NCBI GenBank assembly: GCA_964630265.1
Contig: CAZVRW010000014.1
Coordinates: 1 to 64,000, forward strand
Length of the DNA stretch: 64,000 nucleotides
Direction: 5' to 3'
Source of the DNA: CAZBWP01 sp964630265
GTDB lineage: Bacteria; Pseudomonadota; Alphaproteobacteria; Rhodospirillales; Defluviicoccaceae
The position numbers were made by a program, and so were the translations under genes. Shown piece by piece: positions 44,132 to 52,910 of this stretch. The notes below the pieces were generated by a model. That model was not told the origin of the DNA. It saw only the letters and a program-made list of their open reading frames with translations, and did no database searches. The number at the start of each line of letters is the position of its first letter. The first letter of the stretch is position 1.

Positions 44132-44905
44132 ATGCCCGAACCGTTGCAGATCCACCAGATTCCGGTCCTGCAGGACAATTACATCTACCTGGCGCGAGAT
44201 CCGGAGAGCGGTGCCTGCGCCGCCGTCGATCCAGCCGTCGCCGAGCCGGTTTTGGCGGCGCTCGACGAACTGGGCTGGCGCCTCACCCACATCCTCAACA
44301 CCCACCACCACGGCGACCACGTCGGTGGCAATCTGGCGCTGAAGGCGGCGACCGGTTGCACCATCGTCGGCAATCGCGCCGATGCCCGCCGCATTCCCGG
44401 CATCGACGTCATGGTGGCCGACGGCGACAGCTTCGACCTCGGCGCCCAGCGGGCCCTCGTGTTCGACGTCTCCGGCCACACCGTCGGCCACATCGCCTAC
44501 TGGTTTGCCGACAGCGCCGCGGTATTCTGTGGGGACACCCTGTTCGGGCTCGGCTGTGGCCGGTTGTTCGAGGGCACGCCCGAGCAGATGTGGTCGAGCC
44601 TCGGCAAGCTGCGCGACCTGCCCGCAGAAACCCGCGTCTATTGCGCCCACGAGTACACCCAGGCCAACGCCCGCTTCGCCCTCACCATCGAGCCCGAGAA
44701 CGCCGCGCTGCGGGCCCGGGCGCGGACGATCGATGCGCTGCGCGCCGCCGGCCGGCCGACGGTGCCCTCCACCATCGGCGAGGAGCGGGCGACCAACCCG
44801 TTCCTCCGGGCCGACGGCGAGGATCTCCGGCGCGCCGCCGGGCTGGCCGGTCGCGATGCCGTCGCCGCCTTCGCCGAGATCCGCCGCCGCAAGGACGTTT
44901 TCTGA
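44132..44905 (+). CDS. gloB: Hydroxyacylglutathione hydrolase (glyoxalase II)
   Basis: The 257-residue metallo-beta-lactamase-fold enzyme has the zinc motif NTHHHGDHVGGN, then DVSGHTVGHIAYW and FCGDTLFGLGCGRLFEG, and the CAHEYTQANARFA region of glyoxalase II. It hydrolyses S-lactoylglutathione. The ATG at 44132 has GGAG at proper spacing; the 44117 start is less likely. It is followed 10 bases later by a GST, consistent with glutathione metabolism. Confidence 0.96.
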   Translation: MPEPLQIHQIPVLQDNYIYLARDPESGACAAVDPAVAEPVLAALDELGWRLTHILNTHHHGDHVGGNLALKAATGCTIVGNRADARRIPGIDVMVADGDSFDLGAQRALVFDVSGHTVGHIAYWFADSAAVFCGDTLFGLGCGRLFEGTPEQMWSSLGKLRDLPAETRVYCAHEYTQANARFALTIEPENAALRARARTIDALRAAGRPTVPSTIGEERATNPFLRADGEDLRRAAGLAGRDAVAAFAEIRRRKDVF

Positions 44906-44915
44906 GGGCCATCCC

Positions 44916-45524
44916 ATGAAACTGCGCTACTCGCCGACCTCGCCCTACACGCGGAAGGTCACCGTCACTGCGCTCGAGACGGGTCTCGATGAGCGCATCG
45001 AACGGCTCGCGACGAACGTCTGGGACCCGGCCACCGACATCGCCCGGGACAACCCGCTCGGCAAGGTGCCGGCGTTGATCCTGAAGGACGGCTCGGTGCT
45101 GTTCGACTCGCCGGTGATCTGCGAATACCTGGACAGCCTGCACGACGGCCCGAAGCTCATCCCGCTGTCGGGGCCGGAGCGCTGGACGGCGCTGCGCCGC
45201 CAAGCGCAAGCCGACGGCGTCCTCGACGCCGGCGTGCTGCGCCTCTTGGAGAGCCGTCGGCCCGAGCCGCAGCGGTCATCGACCTGGGACGCGCGGCAGG
45301 CTGCCGTCGTCGCCCGTGGGCTCAACGCCTTCGAAGCCGAGGCGGTAACGCTCGACGGTCCGCCAACCATCGGCCATATCGCCCTTGGCTGCTGCCTCGG
45401 CTGGCTCGAGCTGCGCTTCCCGCACGAGGATTGGCGCGCCACGCGGCCGGCCCTCGCGGCATGGTACGAGGCGTTCGCCGCACGGCCATCGATGCTGGCG
45501 ACACAGCCCGCCGAGCCCGCCTGA
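44916..45524 (+). CDS. Glutathione S-transferase family protein
   Basis: The 202-residue protein has the thioredoxin-like N-terminal domain: YSPTSPYTRKV with the glutathione Ser/Tyr region, NPLGKVPALI with the cis-Pro, and FDSPVICEYLD. A helical C-terminal domain follows. The length is usual. It is probably co-transcribed with gloB. Confidence 0.93.
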   Translation: MKLRYSPTSPYTRKVTVTALETGLDERIERLATNVWDPATDIARDNPLGKVPALILKDGSVLFDSPVICEYLDSLHDGPKLIPLSGPERWTALRRQAQADGVLDAGVLRLLESRRPEPQRSSTWDARQAAVVARGLNAFEAEAVTLDGPPTIGHIALGCCLGWLELRFPHEDWRATRPALAAWYEAFAARPSMLATQPAEPA

Positions 45525-45556
45525 CCGGCCGGGCGCGCGCCCGGCCGGCCAAGCGC

Positions 45557-45769
45557 TCAGGTCTTCGCGTCGATCGGGCAGGTGCGCATGCCGATCAGCC
45601 GGTAGGCCGGGCAGAAGCCCACCAACCCGGTGCCGACCAGAACGATGCCGGCGACGATCGCCACATAGTTCCACGGCGCGGCCACCGCGCTGACGAAAAA
45701 CAGCACGATCAGCGCCGCGCCGACGACGAAGCGCAGCGCGCGATCGATGGTTCCCACATTCTTGCCCAT
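45557..45769 (-). CDS. DUF2892 family membrane protein (YgaP-type)
   Basis: The 70-residue protein begins MGKNVGTIDRALRFVVGAAL and has a second helix ending in GFCPAYRLIGMRTCPID, the classic DUF2892 signature. Two helices are predicted. Family function is not established. A distant relative lies at 3032-3247. It ends the small minus-strand cluster running from 48.7 kb. Confidence 0.93.
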   Translation of the reverse strand: MGKNVGTIDRALRFVVGAALIVLFFVSAVAAPWNYVAIVAGIVLVGTGLVGFCPAYRLIGMRTCPIDAKT

Positions 45770-45864
45770 CACGGTCTCTCCTCCACTTCGGGGACAACGA
45801 CGATGGCGTGACCAGAGCACATGCTCGCTCGCCGCGTCTGTGACTTGGTCACGTGGACGCACGT

Positions 45865-46443
45865 CTACTGGCGGACACCTTCGATGGACAGGGTCAATTC
45901 GACGGTGCGCGCCGCCGGACCGAGGTCGTAGGTGATGTCGAAATCGGCGAGCGTCAACGTCGTCTTCGCCAGGAGGCCGGCGCGATAACCGCCCCACGGG
46001 TCGGGACCGTGGCCGATCTCCTCGACGCTGAGTTCGACCGGCCGGGTGACGCCGTTCAGGGTCAGGTCGCCGCGGATGATCCCGGTGGTGTCGCCGGTGG
46101 TCTCCACGGCGGTGCTGACGAATTGCGCTTTCGGGTGCCGGTCGACGGACAGGAAATCGTTGCCGCGCAGGTGCTTGTCGCGTTCGGCATGATTGGTGTC
46201 GACGCTCGCGGTGGCAATCTCGACGGCGACCCGCGACTGCGTCGGATCGTCGCGATCGATGACGAACTCGCCGTCGAACTCATTGAAGCGTCCATACAGC
46301 CAGCTATAGCCGAGGTGCATGACGCGGAATTCGATGAACGCATGCTGGCCCTTGACATCGATGGCATAGGTCTCGGCGGCGGTGGCCGGCGCCGCCGCGG
46401 TCAGCATCAGCGCGGCGGCGGCGAACACGGAGCGGACACGCAT
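45865..46443 (-). CDS. YceI family periplasmic protein
   Basis: The 192-residue protein has a signal peptide (MRVRSVFAAAALMLTAAAPA, then TAAE) and the YceI lipocalin-like repeats (YAIDVKGQHAFIEFRVMHL, LTLNGVTRPVELSVEE). The family binds isoprenoid-type lipids. The AAAGGAAAG ribosome site is clear. It follows a cytochrome b561 gene by 30 bases, a common pairing. Confidence 0.93.
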   Translation of the reverse strand: MRVRSVFAAAALMLTAAAPATAAETYAIDVKGQHAFIEFRVMHLGYSWLYGRFNEFDGEFVIDRDDPTQSRVAVEIATASVDTNHAERDKHLRGNDFLSVDRHPKAQFVSTAVETTGDTTGIIRGDLTLNGVTRPVELSVEEIGHGPDPWGGYRAGLLAKTTLTLADFDITYDLGPAARTVELTLSIEGVRQ

Positions 46444-46473
46444 GGGGGCTTTCCTTTCCTGCGGTTTGATGGG

Positions 46474-47052
46474 TCAACGGGTCACGGGGGGCTGGGTTTC
46501 GGACTGCTTCAAGCCGAGCATCCGCTTCAGCGTCGCGTCGCGGTCGATCAGATGGTGCTTGAGGGCGGCGAGCGCGTGCAGGCCGGCGAAGCCGATCAGG
46601 CCGATCGCCACCCAATAGTGCACATCGCCGGCGATATCGGCCTGGCGCGGCAGATCCTGCACGATGGCCGGCACCGAGATGCGGCCGAAGACGTCAACCG
46701 GCTGCCCCTTGGCGGTGGCGATCAGGTAGCCGCTGACAATCACCACCAGGAGCCCGACGTAAAGGAGCGCGTGGACGATCTCGGCCACGTGCCGCTCCCA
46801 CGGCTTGACGGTCGGCTCGGCGGCCGGCACGCCGTTCGTCCAGCGCCACGCCAGGCGCACCCCGATGATGGCGAGCAGCACGACGCCAAACGCTTTGTGC
46901 AATTCCGGCGCGCGGTGGTACCAGGGATCATAGTAGCCGAGGTCGACCATCCAGAGGCCGGAAACGAACAGGCCAATGGTCGCCAGCGCCGTCAGCCAGT
47001 GCAGCACGACATGCACTGCGCCGTAGGTTGAGCGTGAGTTGAACAGCCGCAT
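46474..47052 (-). CDS. Cytochrome b561 family protein
   Basis: The 192-residue membrane protein has four helices with heme-ligand His residues in VVLHWLTALATIGLF, HKAFGVVLLAIIGVRLAWRW, VHALLYVGLLVVIVSGYLI and HYWVAIGLIGFAGLHALAAL. It passes electrons in the inner membrane. It is upstream of yceI in a two-gene unit. Confidence 0.93.
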   Translation of the reverse strand: MRLFNSRSTYGAVHVVLHWLTALATIGLFVSGLWMVDLGYYDPWYHRAPELHKAFGVVLLAIIGVRLAWRWTNGVPAAEPTVKPWERHVAEIVHALLYVGLLVVIVSGYLIATAKGQPVDVFGRISVPAIVQDLPRQADIAGDVHYWVAIGLIGFAGLHALAALKHHLIDRDATLKRMLGLKQSETQPPVTR

Positions 47053-47182
47053 CGCCGCGTCCGGCCCCCGTCCTGTGCAGCGCTAAGATGGCTGCGCCGG
47101 TCGCTGAGGCCAGATCGGAACGGCGGCGGTCACGGGTTCGTGACCACGCGCCGTGAGACCGTGCGTCGTCGGGCGCCGAAGC

Positions 47183-47398
47183 TCAGGGCTTCGGGCCGCC
47201 CAGCAATTCGGTCTTGCAGTAAGACCAACTCGCATACTTCGTGCACTCGGACATGAACGCCCGCTCTTCCGGATCCATGCCGGCGGCCCCGGGCCCCCAG
47301 TCCATGGGGTTCTCGCCGGGTTCCACGGGCGCACCGGCGCAGCCGCCGAGTGCCACAGCGAGCAGGAGGGCCAAGCCTAATGGCATCGCGCGTCGCAT
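47183..47398 (-). CDS. Small predicted lipoprotein
   Basis: The 71-residue protein has a signal peptide with lipobox ALGGC (MRRAMPLGLALLLAVALGGC), so the mature form would be lipidated. The remainder is short, with two cysteines in MSECTKYASWSYCKTELLG. GGAG lies 7 bases before the ATG. The family is not recognised. Confidence 0.75.
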   Translation of the reverse strand: MRRAMPLGLALLLAVALGGCAGAPVEPGENPMDWGPGAAGMDPEERAFMSECTKYASWSYCKTELLGGPKP

Positions 47399-47425
47399 CA
47401 AGGATCTCCGTGTCGTCGGGCCCCC

Positions 47426-47827
47426 TCAGGTCAGGGACCGCGTCAAAAAATAGCCGGCGGTCGCCGAGACGCCGGTGATCACCGTTCCCCAAGCCACGTC
47501 GACGATGGTCACAGTGATCGGCCAGTCCCGCAGTGTCGCAAGATTGGTCATGTCATACGTGGCGTAGGCGAACAGCCCAAACAAGGCGCCCATGGTCAGC
47601 GCCGTCTTCCAGGATCCCGATTGCAGCGCCGGGGCCACCGCGAAAATGACGATGCCGACCACGTAGAACAAATAGAACCCGGTGGCCGCGACCAAGTTAA
47701 ACTGATCGGCCAGGAGGTGGCCGATGCGATCCCGGTAGAAGGTCTTGGCGACCACCCCGAGCCAGACGAGATCGATGGCGAGGAACACCACCGCCGTTGT
47801 CAGGTAGGCGATCCCGTACTTTGCCAT
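47426..47827 (-). CDS. DUF2177 family membrane protein
   Basis: The 133-residue protein has four helices and the DUF2177 pattern: DLVWLGVVAKTFYRDRIGHLL near the start, ATYDMTNLATLRDWPITVTI in the middle, and VDVAWGTVITG. Function is unknown. The ATG at 47827 has AAAGGATAA upstream. Confidence 0.9.
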   Translation of the reverse strand: MAKYGIAYLTTAVVFLAIDLVWLGVVAKTFYRDRIGHLLADQFNLVAATGFYLFYVVGIVIFAVAPALQSGSWKTALTMGALFGLFAYATYDMTNLATLRDWPITVTIVDVAWGTVITGVSATAGYFLTRSLT

Positions 47828-47948
47828 GGCGTTATCCTTTCCTCTCGGGCACGTGTCGGCGATCGGCGCGCCCATTGCTCGGAAAGGGAATACGCTGCGG
47901 CAACCGCTCCGGACGACTGCCAGATGTGACGGTCGGTCGCGGCGACGA

Positions 47949-48734
47949 TCAGTGCGTGACCTTCGGCTCCAACGTCTTGGCCTGGGCGATCCAACCGGCG
48001 ACCGTCTTCTCGTCCGGCACGCCGGGAGCCAGGCTCTTGTCGGCATTCACCTTCGCCATCGTCGACGCCAGCGAGTCGGCACGGCGCGTGGCCAGTTCCT
48101 TGACGGTGTCGACGCCGGCGGCTTCCAACAGCTCGGCCGCGTTGCCGTCGACGCCCTGCAGCCGCATCAGGTCGGCCATGTTGACCCAGCGCAGGACACG
48201 CTTCATGGGAATGCCGGTGTGATCGACCACCGCCTTGCGGCCCTTCAATCCACCGCACTTCGCCAGCAGCTCCGTCGGCGTCGTGATGCCCGCCGCCTTC
48301 AGCTTCTTGGCAAACGCCGGACCGATGCCTTCGATATCCTCGATGCGCGCGGGGCCGCCCGGTCCCGGCGTCGCAGCCGGCGTCGGCTGGACTGCGGGCT
48401 TCGGCCCGGCCTTCGCTGCGGGCTTCGCCTCGGTCTTGGGGGCCGGCTTGGGCGCCGGCTGCGGCTCGGACTTAGGCGCCGGCTTGGCCTCGGCCTTGGG
48501 AGCCGGCTTCGGCTCCTCGGGCTTCTTCTCCGCAGCCTTCGCCGCGGTCTTGGAGGACGACGGCATCATGGCCTCGGTCGCTCGCTGCATGGTCTTCAGC
48601 ACCTCGCGCTCCGCCGCCAGCCAGTACTCGCTCGCCATGCCTTGCTGACGTCCGGCAGTCTCCCACATCATGTACGCCATTTCGCGGATGCGCTCCTGCA
48701 CATCCTGTGTCATCTTCTTGATGTCGTCGTTCAT
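47949..48734 (-). CDS. DUF2934-like / Lys-Pro linker / DUF4332 helix-hairpin-helix protein
   Basis: The 261-residue protein has three parts. Residues 1-55 carry a DUF2934-like helix (RIREMAYMMWETAGRQQG). Residues 65-120 are a Lys/Pro/Ala-rich linker recalling histone H1-like tails. Residues 125-250 are a DUF4332 tandem helix-hairpin-helix unit (IEDIEGIGPAFAKKLKAAGI). It may bind nucleic acid. GGAGG lies 6 bases before the ATG. Confidence 0.8.
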   Translation of the reverse strand: MNDDIKKMTQDVQERIREMAYMMWETAGRQQGMASEYWLAAEREVLKTMQRATEAMMPSSSKTAAKAAEKKPEEPKPAPKAEAKPAPKSEPQPAPKPAPKTEAKPAAKAGPKPAVQPTPAATPGPGGPARIEDIEGIGPAFAKKLKAAGITTPTELLAKCGGLKGRKAVVDHTGIPMKRVLRWVNMADLMRLQGVDGNAAELLEAAGVDTVKELATRRADSLASTMAKVNADKSLAPGVPDEKTVAGWIAQAKTLEPKVTH

Positions 48735-49135
48735 CGGTGCGCCTCCTGGTCGTCCGTCGTCGCTTGCAGGGTCCCTGCTCGGCGCGGCCTCATGCCAAGG
48801 CAGCAACCATGTCCAAACCCGTCGCCTGAAGCAATCCGAGCAGCATCCCCGTGCCCGCCGCCGGCATTACGGGACAGACCCACCGCGACAGACGGCGCGA
48901 TTTTGAGCCGATCCGATCCGCGCATGCAACGTGTTTTCGTCTTGCGGGCGCCCAGGCGCACACCAGAGCGCACACAGGGGCGCCGGCGCCACCGTTGCCT
49001 ACGGACTCTCGGCCCCCGCGGCGGCCCTGCGATCGCCATCCGTCGACCCGAACTTCGGCATCGCGGTACGCGTTATCGGCGAATCGCGGCGGACGGCATG
49101 GCCTCGGCGCCGATCGAGCGGCCCCCGAAACCGCC
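48735..49135. other. Intergenic region, no gene seen
   Basis: About 400 bases between the DUF4332 gene start and the L,D-transpeptidase stop. Several open frames exist on both strands but none shows a recognisable protein. It should contain the DUF4332 gene promoter. Confidence 0.5.
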
Positions 49136-50398
49136 TCAGGAGCGCGCCTCGACGGCGTCGCCCTCGCTCGTCAGATCGGGGATCGCGCCGGTGTCCCGCT
49201 GATAGAGATCGTGGCGGAACTGCACCGTTCCCGCCTCGTCGACCCAGGCGGTCCAGTAGACGAATTCGACCCCGACCGGTTGCTCCAGCTTGACCGTGCG
49301 CATGCGCCGGCTGGCAAAGGCGGCATCAAACCGCGCTGCGTCCCAACCCGCATCGTCCTGCAGCAACGCCCGGGCCAGTTCCAGCGGCTTTTCCAGGCGG
49401 ACGCAGCCGTGGCTGAAGGCACGCTGCGGCCGCTGGAACAGATGCTTCGATGGGGTGTCGTGCATGTAGACATGGTAGCGATTGTCGAACATGAACTTCA
49501 CCTTGCCGAGGGCGTTGCGCGCGCCGGGCGGCTGTCGCAGCCGATAGCCGCGGGCTTCGGGGCTCCACCAGTCGACGCTTGCCGGGTCCAGCCGTTGGCC
49601 ATCCTTGTAGACCTGGATGTTCTTGCGGGTGAGATAGGCCGGGTCGCGCTGGGCATGCGGGATCAGTTCCCGGCTCTGAATGCGCGGCGGCACGTACCAG
49701 GCGGGATTGATGACCAGGTGATCGAGGGTGCTCGACAGCGTCGGTGTCGGCCAGGACGGCAGGCCGACGACCACATTCATGGAGAGGTCCGCGTCCGCGC
49801 CGCGGACCAACCGCGCCTCGAAGCCCGGAATGTTGACCAGGACGTAGTTGGCGTGCTGCGGCTGGAAGCGCTGCATGCGCGCCTGATTGCGGCGCAACGC
49901 CGCCAGCCGGTTCTCGACCGGCTCGTTGAGGGCGGCCAGCGTCTGCGGGCCGACGACGCCGTCGATGGCGAGCCCGTGGCGCGCCTGAAACGCCTCGACG
50001 GCGGCGATCAGCGCGGGATCATAAACGGCGCCAGCGGGCGCCGGATCGTAGACGGCGCCAGCGGGCGCCGGATCGTAGACGGCGCCAGCGGGCGCCGGGC
50101 CGGCAAGGTCTCCGGATACGACCAGCCGATGGCGGAGCGTTGGCACCCGCCCGTCCGTGGCGCCGGGCTTCAGCGACGCTCCGGCCGGGACCGAAGGCCA
50201 GCCGCCGGCGGCGGCGATCGCTTCGTGGCGAGCCACTGCCCCGGCCATCCGCGCCTCGGCCTTGGCATGCCATGCCTCGGCCCCCGCGGCGGCGGCCACG
50301 GTGCTCGTCGCGACCCCGCACAGCAGGACCAGCCCACCGACGAGTCGCACCGGCAATCGCCAATTCATCCATGATGTCTGAGGTCCGCCCTGTCCCAT
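49136..50398 (-). CDS. L,D-transpeptidase (YkuD) with peptidoglycan-binding domain
   Basis: The 420-residue protein has a signal peptide (VRLVGGLVLLCGVATSTVAA) and a three-copy PAPAGAVYD repeat near 100-127. A PG_binding_1 domain follows (VEAFQARHGLAIDGVVGPQT), then a YkuD catalytic domain with SHGCVRLEKPLELA, whose Cys is the nucleophile. It is of the YcbB/LdtD type and would make 3-3 cross-links in the periplasm. The reading frame begins at an ATG at 50398. Confidence 0.92.
   Translation of the reverse strand: MGQGGPQTSWMNWRLPVRLVGGLVLLCGVATSTVAAAAGAEAWHAKAEARMAGAVARHEAIAAAGGWPSVPAGASLKPGATDGRVPTLRHRLVVSGDLAGPAPAGAVYDPAPAGAVYDPAPAGAVYDPALIAAVEAFQARHGLAIDGVVGPQTLAALNEPVENRLAALRRNQARMQRFQPQHANYVLVNIPGFEARLVRGADADLSMNVVVGLPSWPTPTLSSTLDHLVINPAWYVPPRIQSRELIPHAQRDPAYLTRKNIQVYKDGQRLDPASVDWWSPEARGYRLRQPPGARNALGKVKFMFDNRYHVYMHDTPSKHLFQRPQRAFSHGCVRLEKPLELARALLQDDAGWDAARFDAAFASRRMRTVKLEQPVGVEFVYWTAWVDEAGTVQFRHDLYQRDTGAIPDLTSEGDAVEARS
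50016..50096. repeat. Three 27-bp in-frame repeats in the L,D-transpeptidase gene
   Basis: Units start with GGATC at 50016, 50043 and 50070. The second and third are identical; the first differs at two bases. On the minus strand each encodes nine residues, PAPAGAVYD in register, just before the peptidoglycan-binding domain. Confidence 0.9.
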
Positions 50399-50572
50399 GG
50401 CAGCCGTCTCCTGTCCCGAATCGTTGCATCCCCCATTCCGCTTGCCACGACTCTACCATGGGGGCGTTAACGAAACGACCCCAGGCGGGACGGCTCTCGG
50501 TCTGTTGATGTGGTGTGGTTCTCGCCGGCGCGCGGCGTCAGGCGGCTTGGCGCGGCCGCCCGGCCCCGCGCC

Positions 50573-51388
50573 TCAGGGCCGCTCGCCGGCGGCCAGCCGG
50601 CGCTCGAAGGCGTCGAGGCACGGCTCGATGTCGGCGACGGTGTCGATGACGAGGTGTGCACCTTCGGCACGCAGCCGGTCGCTCGCCCGCGACCGCAGCA
50701 CGGCCTGTTCGGCCGGCGGCAGCGCCGCCCATTCGTCCCTGGACAGCCCGACGGCGTTGCCGGAGACGGTGACACCGACCGTCCAGCTGCCAGCCGCGAG
50801 GCCCTCGGCGATACCCGGCTCGGTGTCGTCGACCTTGACGCACGCGGCGGCCGGCCAGACGGCCAGATCGAGGAAGCAGCGGTACATCATCAACGGCGAC
50901 GGCCGCCCGGCCGCCACATCGCCGGCGCACACCAGGCAATCGGGGACGAACCCCTGGGCCGCCGCCACCGGCAGCAGGCGCTCCATGATGTCCCGCGTGT
51001 AGCCCGTGGTCGAGCCGATCTTCAGGCCACGCGCCCGCAAGCGTTCGACCACGGCGACGGTGTCGGGAACCAGCTCGGCGTGCTCACCGACCGCGACCAC
51101 GTCGGCGTTCATCGGCACGAACACCTCGTAAATGGCGTCCACGTCGGCGTCCGTCGGCGACTGTCCATGCGCCGCGCGCCACGCCGAGACGATCTCCGGA
51201 TCGTCCAGCAGCGCCTGGATGTGCGGGCGCTTCGGCAGCCCCATGGGCCGGCGCGCCTGCTCCACCGTGATGGCGACGCCGAACCGCCGGAACACCTCGA
51301 CGAACACCCCCATCGGCGCGCGCGAGCCGAAGTCGACCGTGGTGCCGGCCCAGTCGAAGATCACGGCGGCGAGCCTGCCGGTGTTCAT
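50573..51388 (-). CDS. phnX: Phosphonoacetaldehyde hydrolase (phosphonatase)
   Basis: The 271-residue HAD enzyme has the nucleophile Asp in AVIFDWAGTTVDFGS and the Schiff-base Lys in MGLPKRPHIQALL. GSTTGYTRDIM and VKVDDTEPGIAEGLAAG form the other HAD motifs. It splits phosphonoacetaldehyde to acetaldehyde and phosphate. The ATG overlaps the FAD oxidase stop as ATGA, so the two are one operon. No phnW aminotransferase is adjacent. Confidence 0.93.
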   Translation of the reverse strand: MNTGRLAAVIFDWAGTTVDFGSRAPMGVFVEVFRRFGVAITVEQARRPMGLPKRPHIQALLDDPEIVSAWRAAHGQSPTDADVDAIYEVFVPMNADVVAVGEHAELVPDTVAVVERLRARGLKIGSTTGYTRDIMERLLPVAAAQGFVPDCLVCAGDVAAGRPSPLMMYRCFLDLAVWPAAACVKVDDTEPGIAEGLAAGSWTVGVTVSGNAVGLSRDEWAALPPAEQAVLRSRASDRLRAEGAHLVIDTVADIEPCLDAFERRLAAGERP

Positions 51389-52533
51389 GCTGGCACCACG
51401 ACGCCGCCGATCAGGTCGGCGACCACCTCTTCGGCGAGGGCGAAGGCGGTGCTGGCGCCAGTACCGCTGGTGACGACGACGACGCGCACGGCGTCGCTCG
51501 GCCGGTCGACCAGCACCAGTCGACCGTCGGCCGCCGTCGGGTAGGTGCCGATCCAACGCTCGACGACACACCCCTCCGGCGGCGCCAGGCTGGCCGCCAG
51601 TTCGTCCAGAATGATCGCCTCGACGCCGGCGGCGGCGAAGGGCTCCACGGTGGCGCCGCCGTGGTGCGAATCACCGACCACCAGCGATCCGTCGGCGCTC
51701 TGCACGACGATCAGGTGGACGCCGTGGGCCAGCGCCTCCGGCTGCTCGGCCATCAGGCGCGCACGCAGGGCAGCTGCTTCCGGCAGGTCGGCATAACCGC
51801 GATAGCGAACCAGGCTGAGGTCCGACATCACCGCCGCCGGCAGCCGCCACAACTCTGGTTGTGGTGCCAGCCGCAGCATCTGCAGGGTGCATGTCTCGAG
51901 ACTGTAGGCGGCGAGCCGATCGGCGAAGAGCGTGCGGCGGTCGTCCCCCGGACAGACGATACAGGCATCGGCGGCGATCCTGCCGGCGCTGGTGGTGATC
52001 ACCGGCGGCGCGACATCGAGCACCGCCGTCTCCCACAGGAACGTCACGCCGAAGGCGTCGCGCAGCCAGTCCCCCAACCGCGGCATCGCCGTCCGGGACT
52101 CGACGCGCAGCTCGTGCGGACTCCACATCGCCCCCTCCAGGGCGACGGCGTCGAGCACCGGAAAACGGGCGCGCGCCTCGTCGGCGACCATCAGCGCGCA
52201 GCCGGCCCCCATGTCGCTGCGTCGGAAGGCTTCCAGCACGTCCATGGCCTCGGGCCGCCGGGCGACGACGATCAGGCCGCGATGTTCGATGGGAATGCGC
52301 GCGGCAGTCGCCACCTCCGCCCAGATCTCGCGCGCCCGGGTGGCGCGCCGCCAGCCCTCGCCGGCCTGCTGGCCGGTGACGGTGACGAAGCCGAAGTTGC
52401 GCACCGACGCGCCGACCGCCTTGGTGTCGCGCTCGATGACGCAGACCCGCTTGCCGCGACGCGCCGCCGCCAGGGCGTGCGCAAGCCCAACGATCCCGGC
52501 CCCGACGATGGCGAGGTCGAACGAACGCGACAC
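51385..52533 (-). CDS. Phosphonate-linked FAD-dependent amine oxidase (DadA/GlpD type)
   Basis: The 382-residue protein starts with an FAD-binding GxGxxG site, LAIVGAGIVGLAHALAAARR, and has the DAO-family fold with C-terminal VVVTSGTGASTAFALA. It resembles the FAD oxidoreductases found next to phosphonatases (TIGR03364 type), proposed to deaminate aminophosphonates. The start is a GTG at 52533 with a GGGGG site 8 bases upstream. Oxidation of 2-aminoethylphosphonate or its N-methyl or hydroxy derivative would give the aldehyde that PhnX uses. Confidence 0.85.
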   Translation of the reverse strand: MSRSFDLAIVGAGIVGLAHALAAARRGKRVCVIERDTKAVGASVRNFGFVTVTGQQAGEGWRRATRAREIWAEVATAARIPIEHRGLIVVARRPEAMDVLEAFRRSDMGAGCALMVADEARARFPVLDAVALEGAMWSPHELRVESRTAMPRLGDWLRDAFGVTFLWETAVLDVAPPVITTSAGRIAADACIVCPGDDRRTLFADRLAAYSLETCTLQMLRLAPQPELWRLPAAVMSDLSLVRYRGYADLPEAAALRARLMAEQPEALAHGVHLIVVQSADGSLVVGDSHHGGATVEPFAAAGVEAIILDELAASLAPPEGCVVERWIGTYPTAADGRLVLVDRPSDAVRVVVVTSGTGASTAFALAEEVVADLIGGVVVPA

Positions 52534-52910
52534 GAAATCCACCCCCAGCCACGACGGAGGCGCGGGCGGCGTCTGCTGCCCGGGCCCCGCGAATTCAGTG
52601 TATGCCATCCCCGCAACGGGCCGGCGATTGCGCGTTTGCGACGCACCGCCGAATTTCCCCTGGCAATGACCCGGCCGCGGCGATTTCCACCCGTGCCGAC
52701 AGCTTTTTTTGGACATCACCCAACAAAAGGTTAGCGCAGGATAGCCGGAGCGCGGCAAGAATATTTTATGACGTGGCGCTGGGCGGTGATCTTCCGTGGG
52801 TTGGCGCCGATGCCGCCGGCAGCGCTGGCAAGCCCCGTCCGGCTCCCCACGTTCCGAGACGGGCGTCGGTGGACCGGATCGACCCGACACGGAATCCCGG
52901 GGAGGTGATC
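52534..52910. other. Divergent intergenic region, no gene seen
   Basis: About 377 bases between the FAD oxidase (minus) and ggt (plus). It should carry promoters for both. No clear -35/-10 pair or operator could be defined. Confidence 0.5.
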
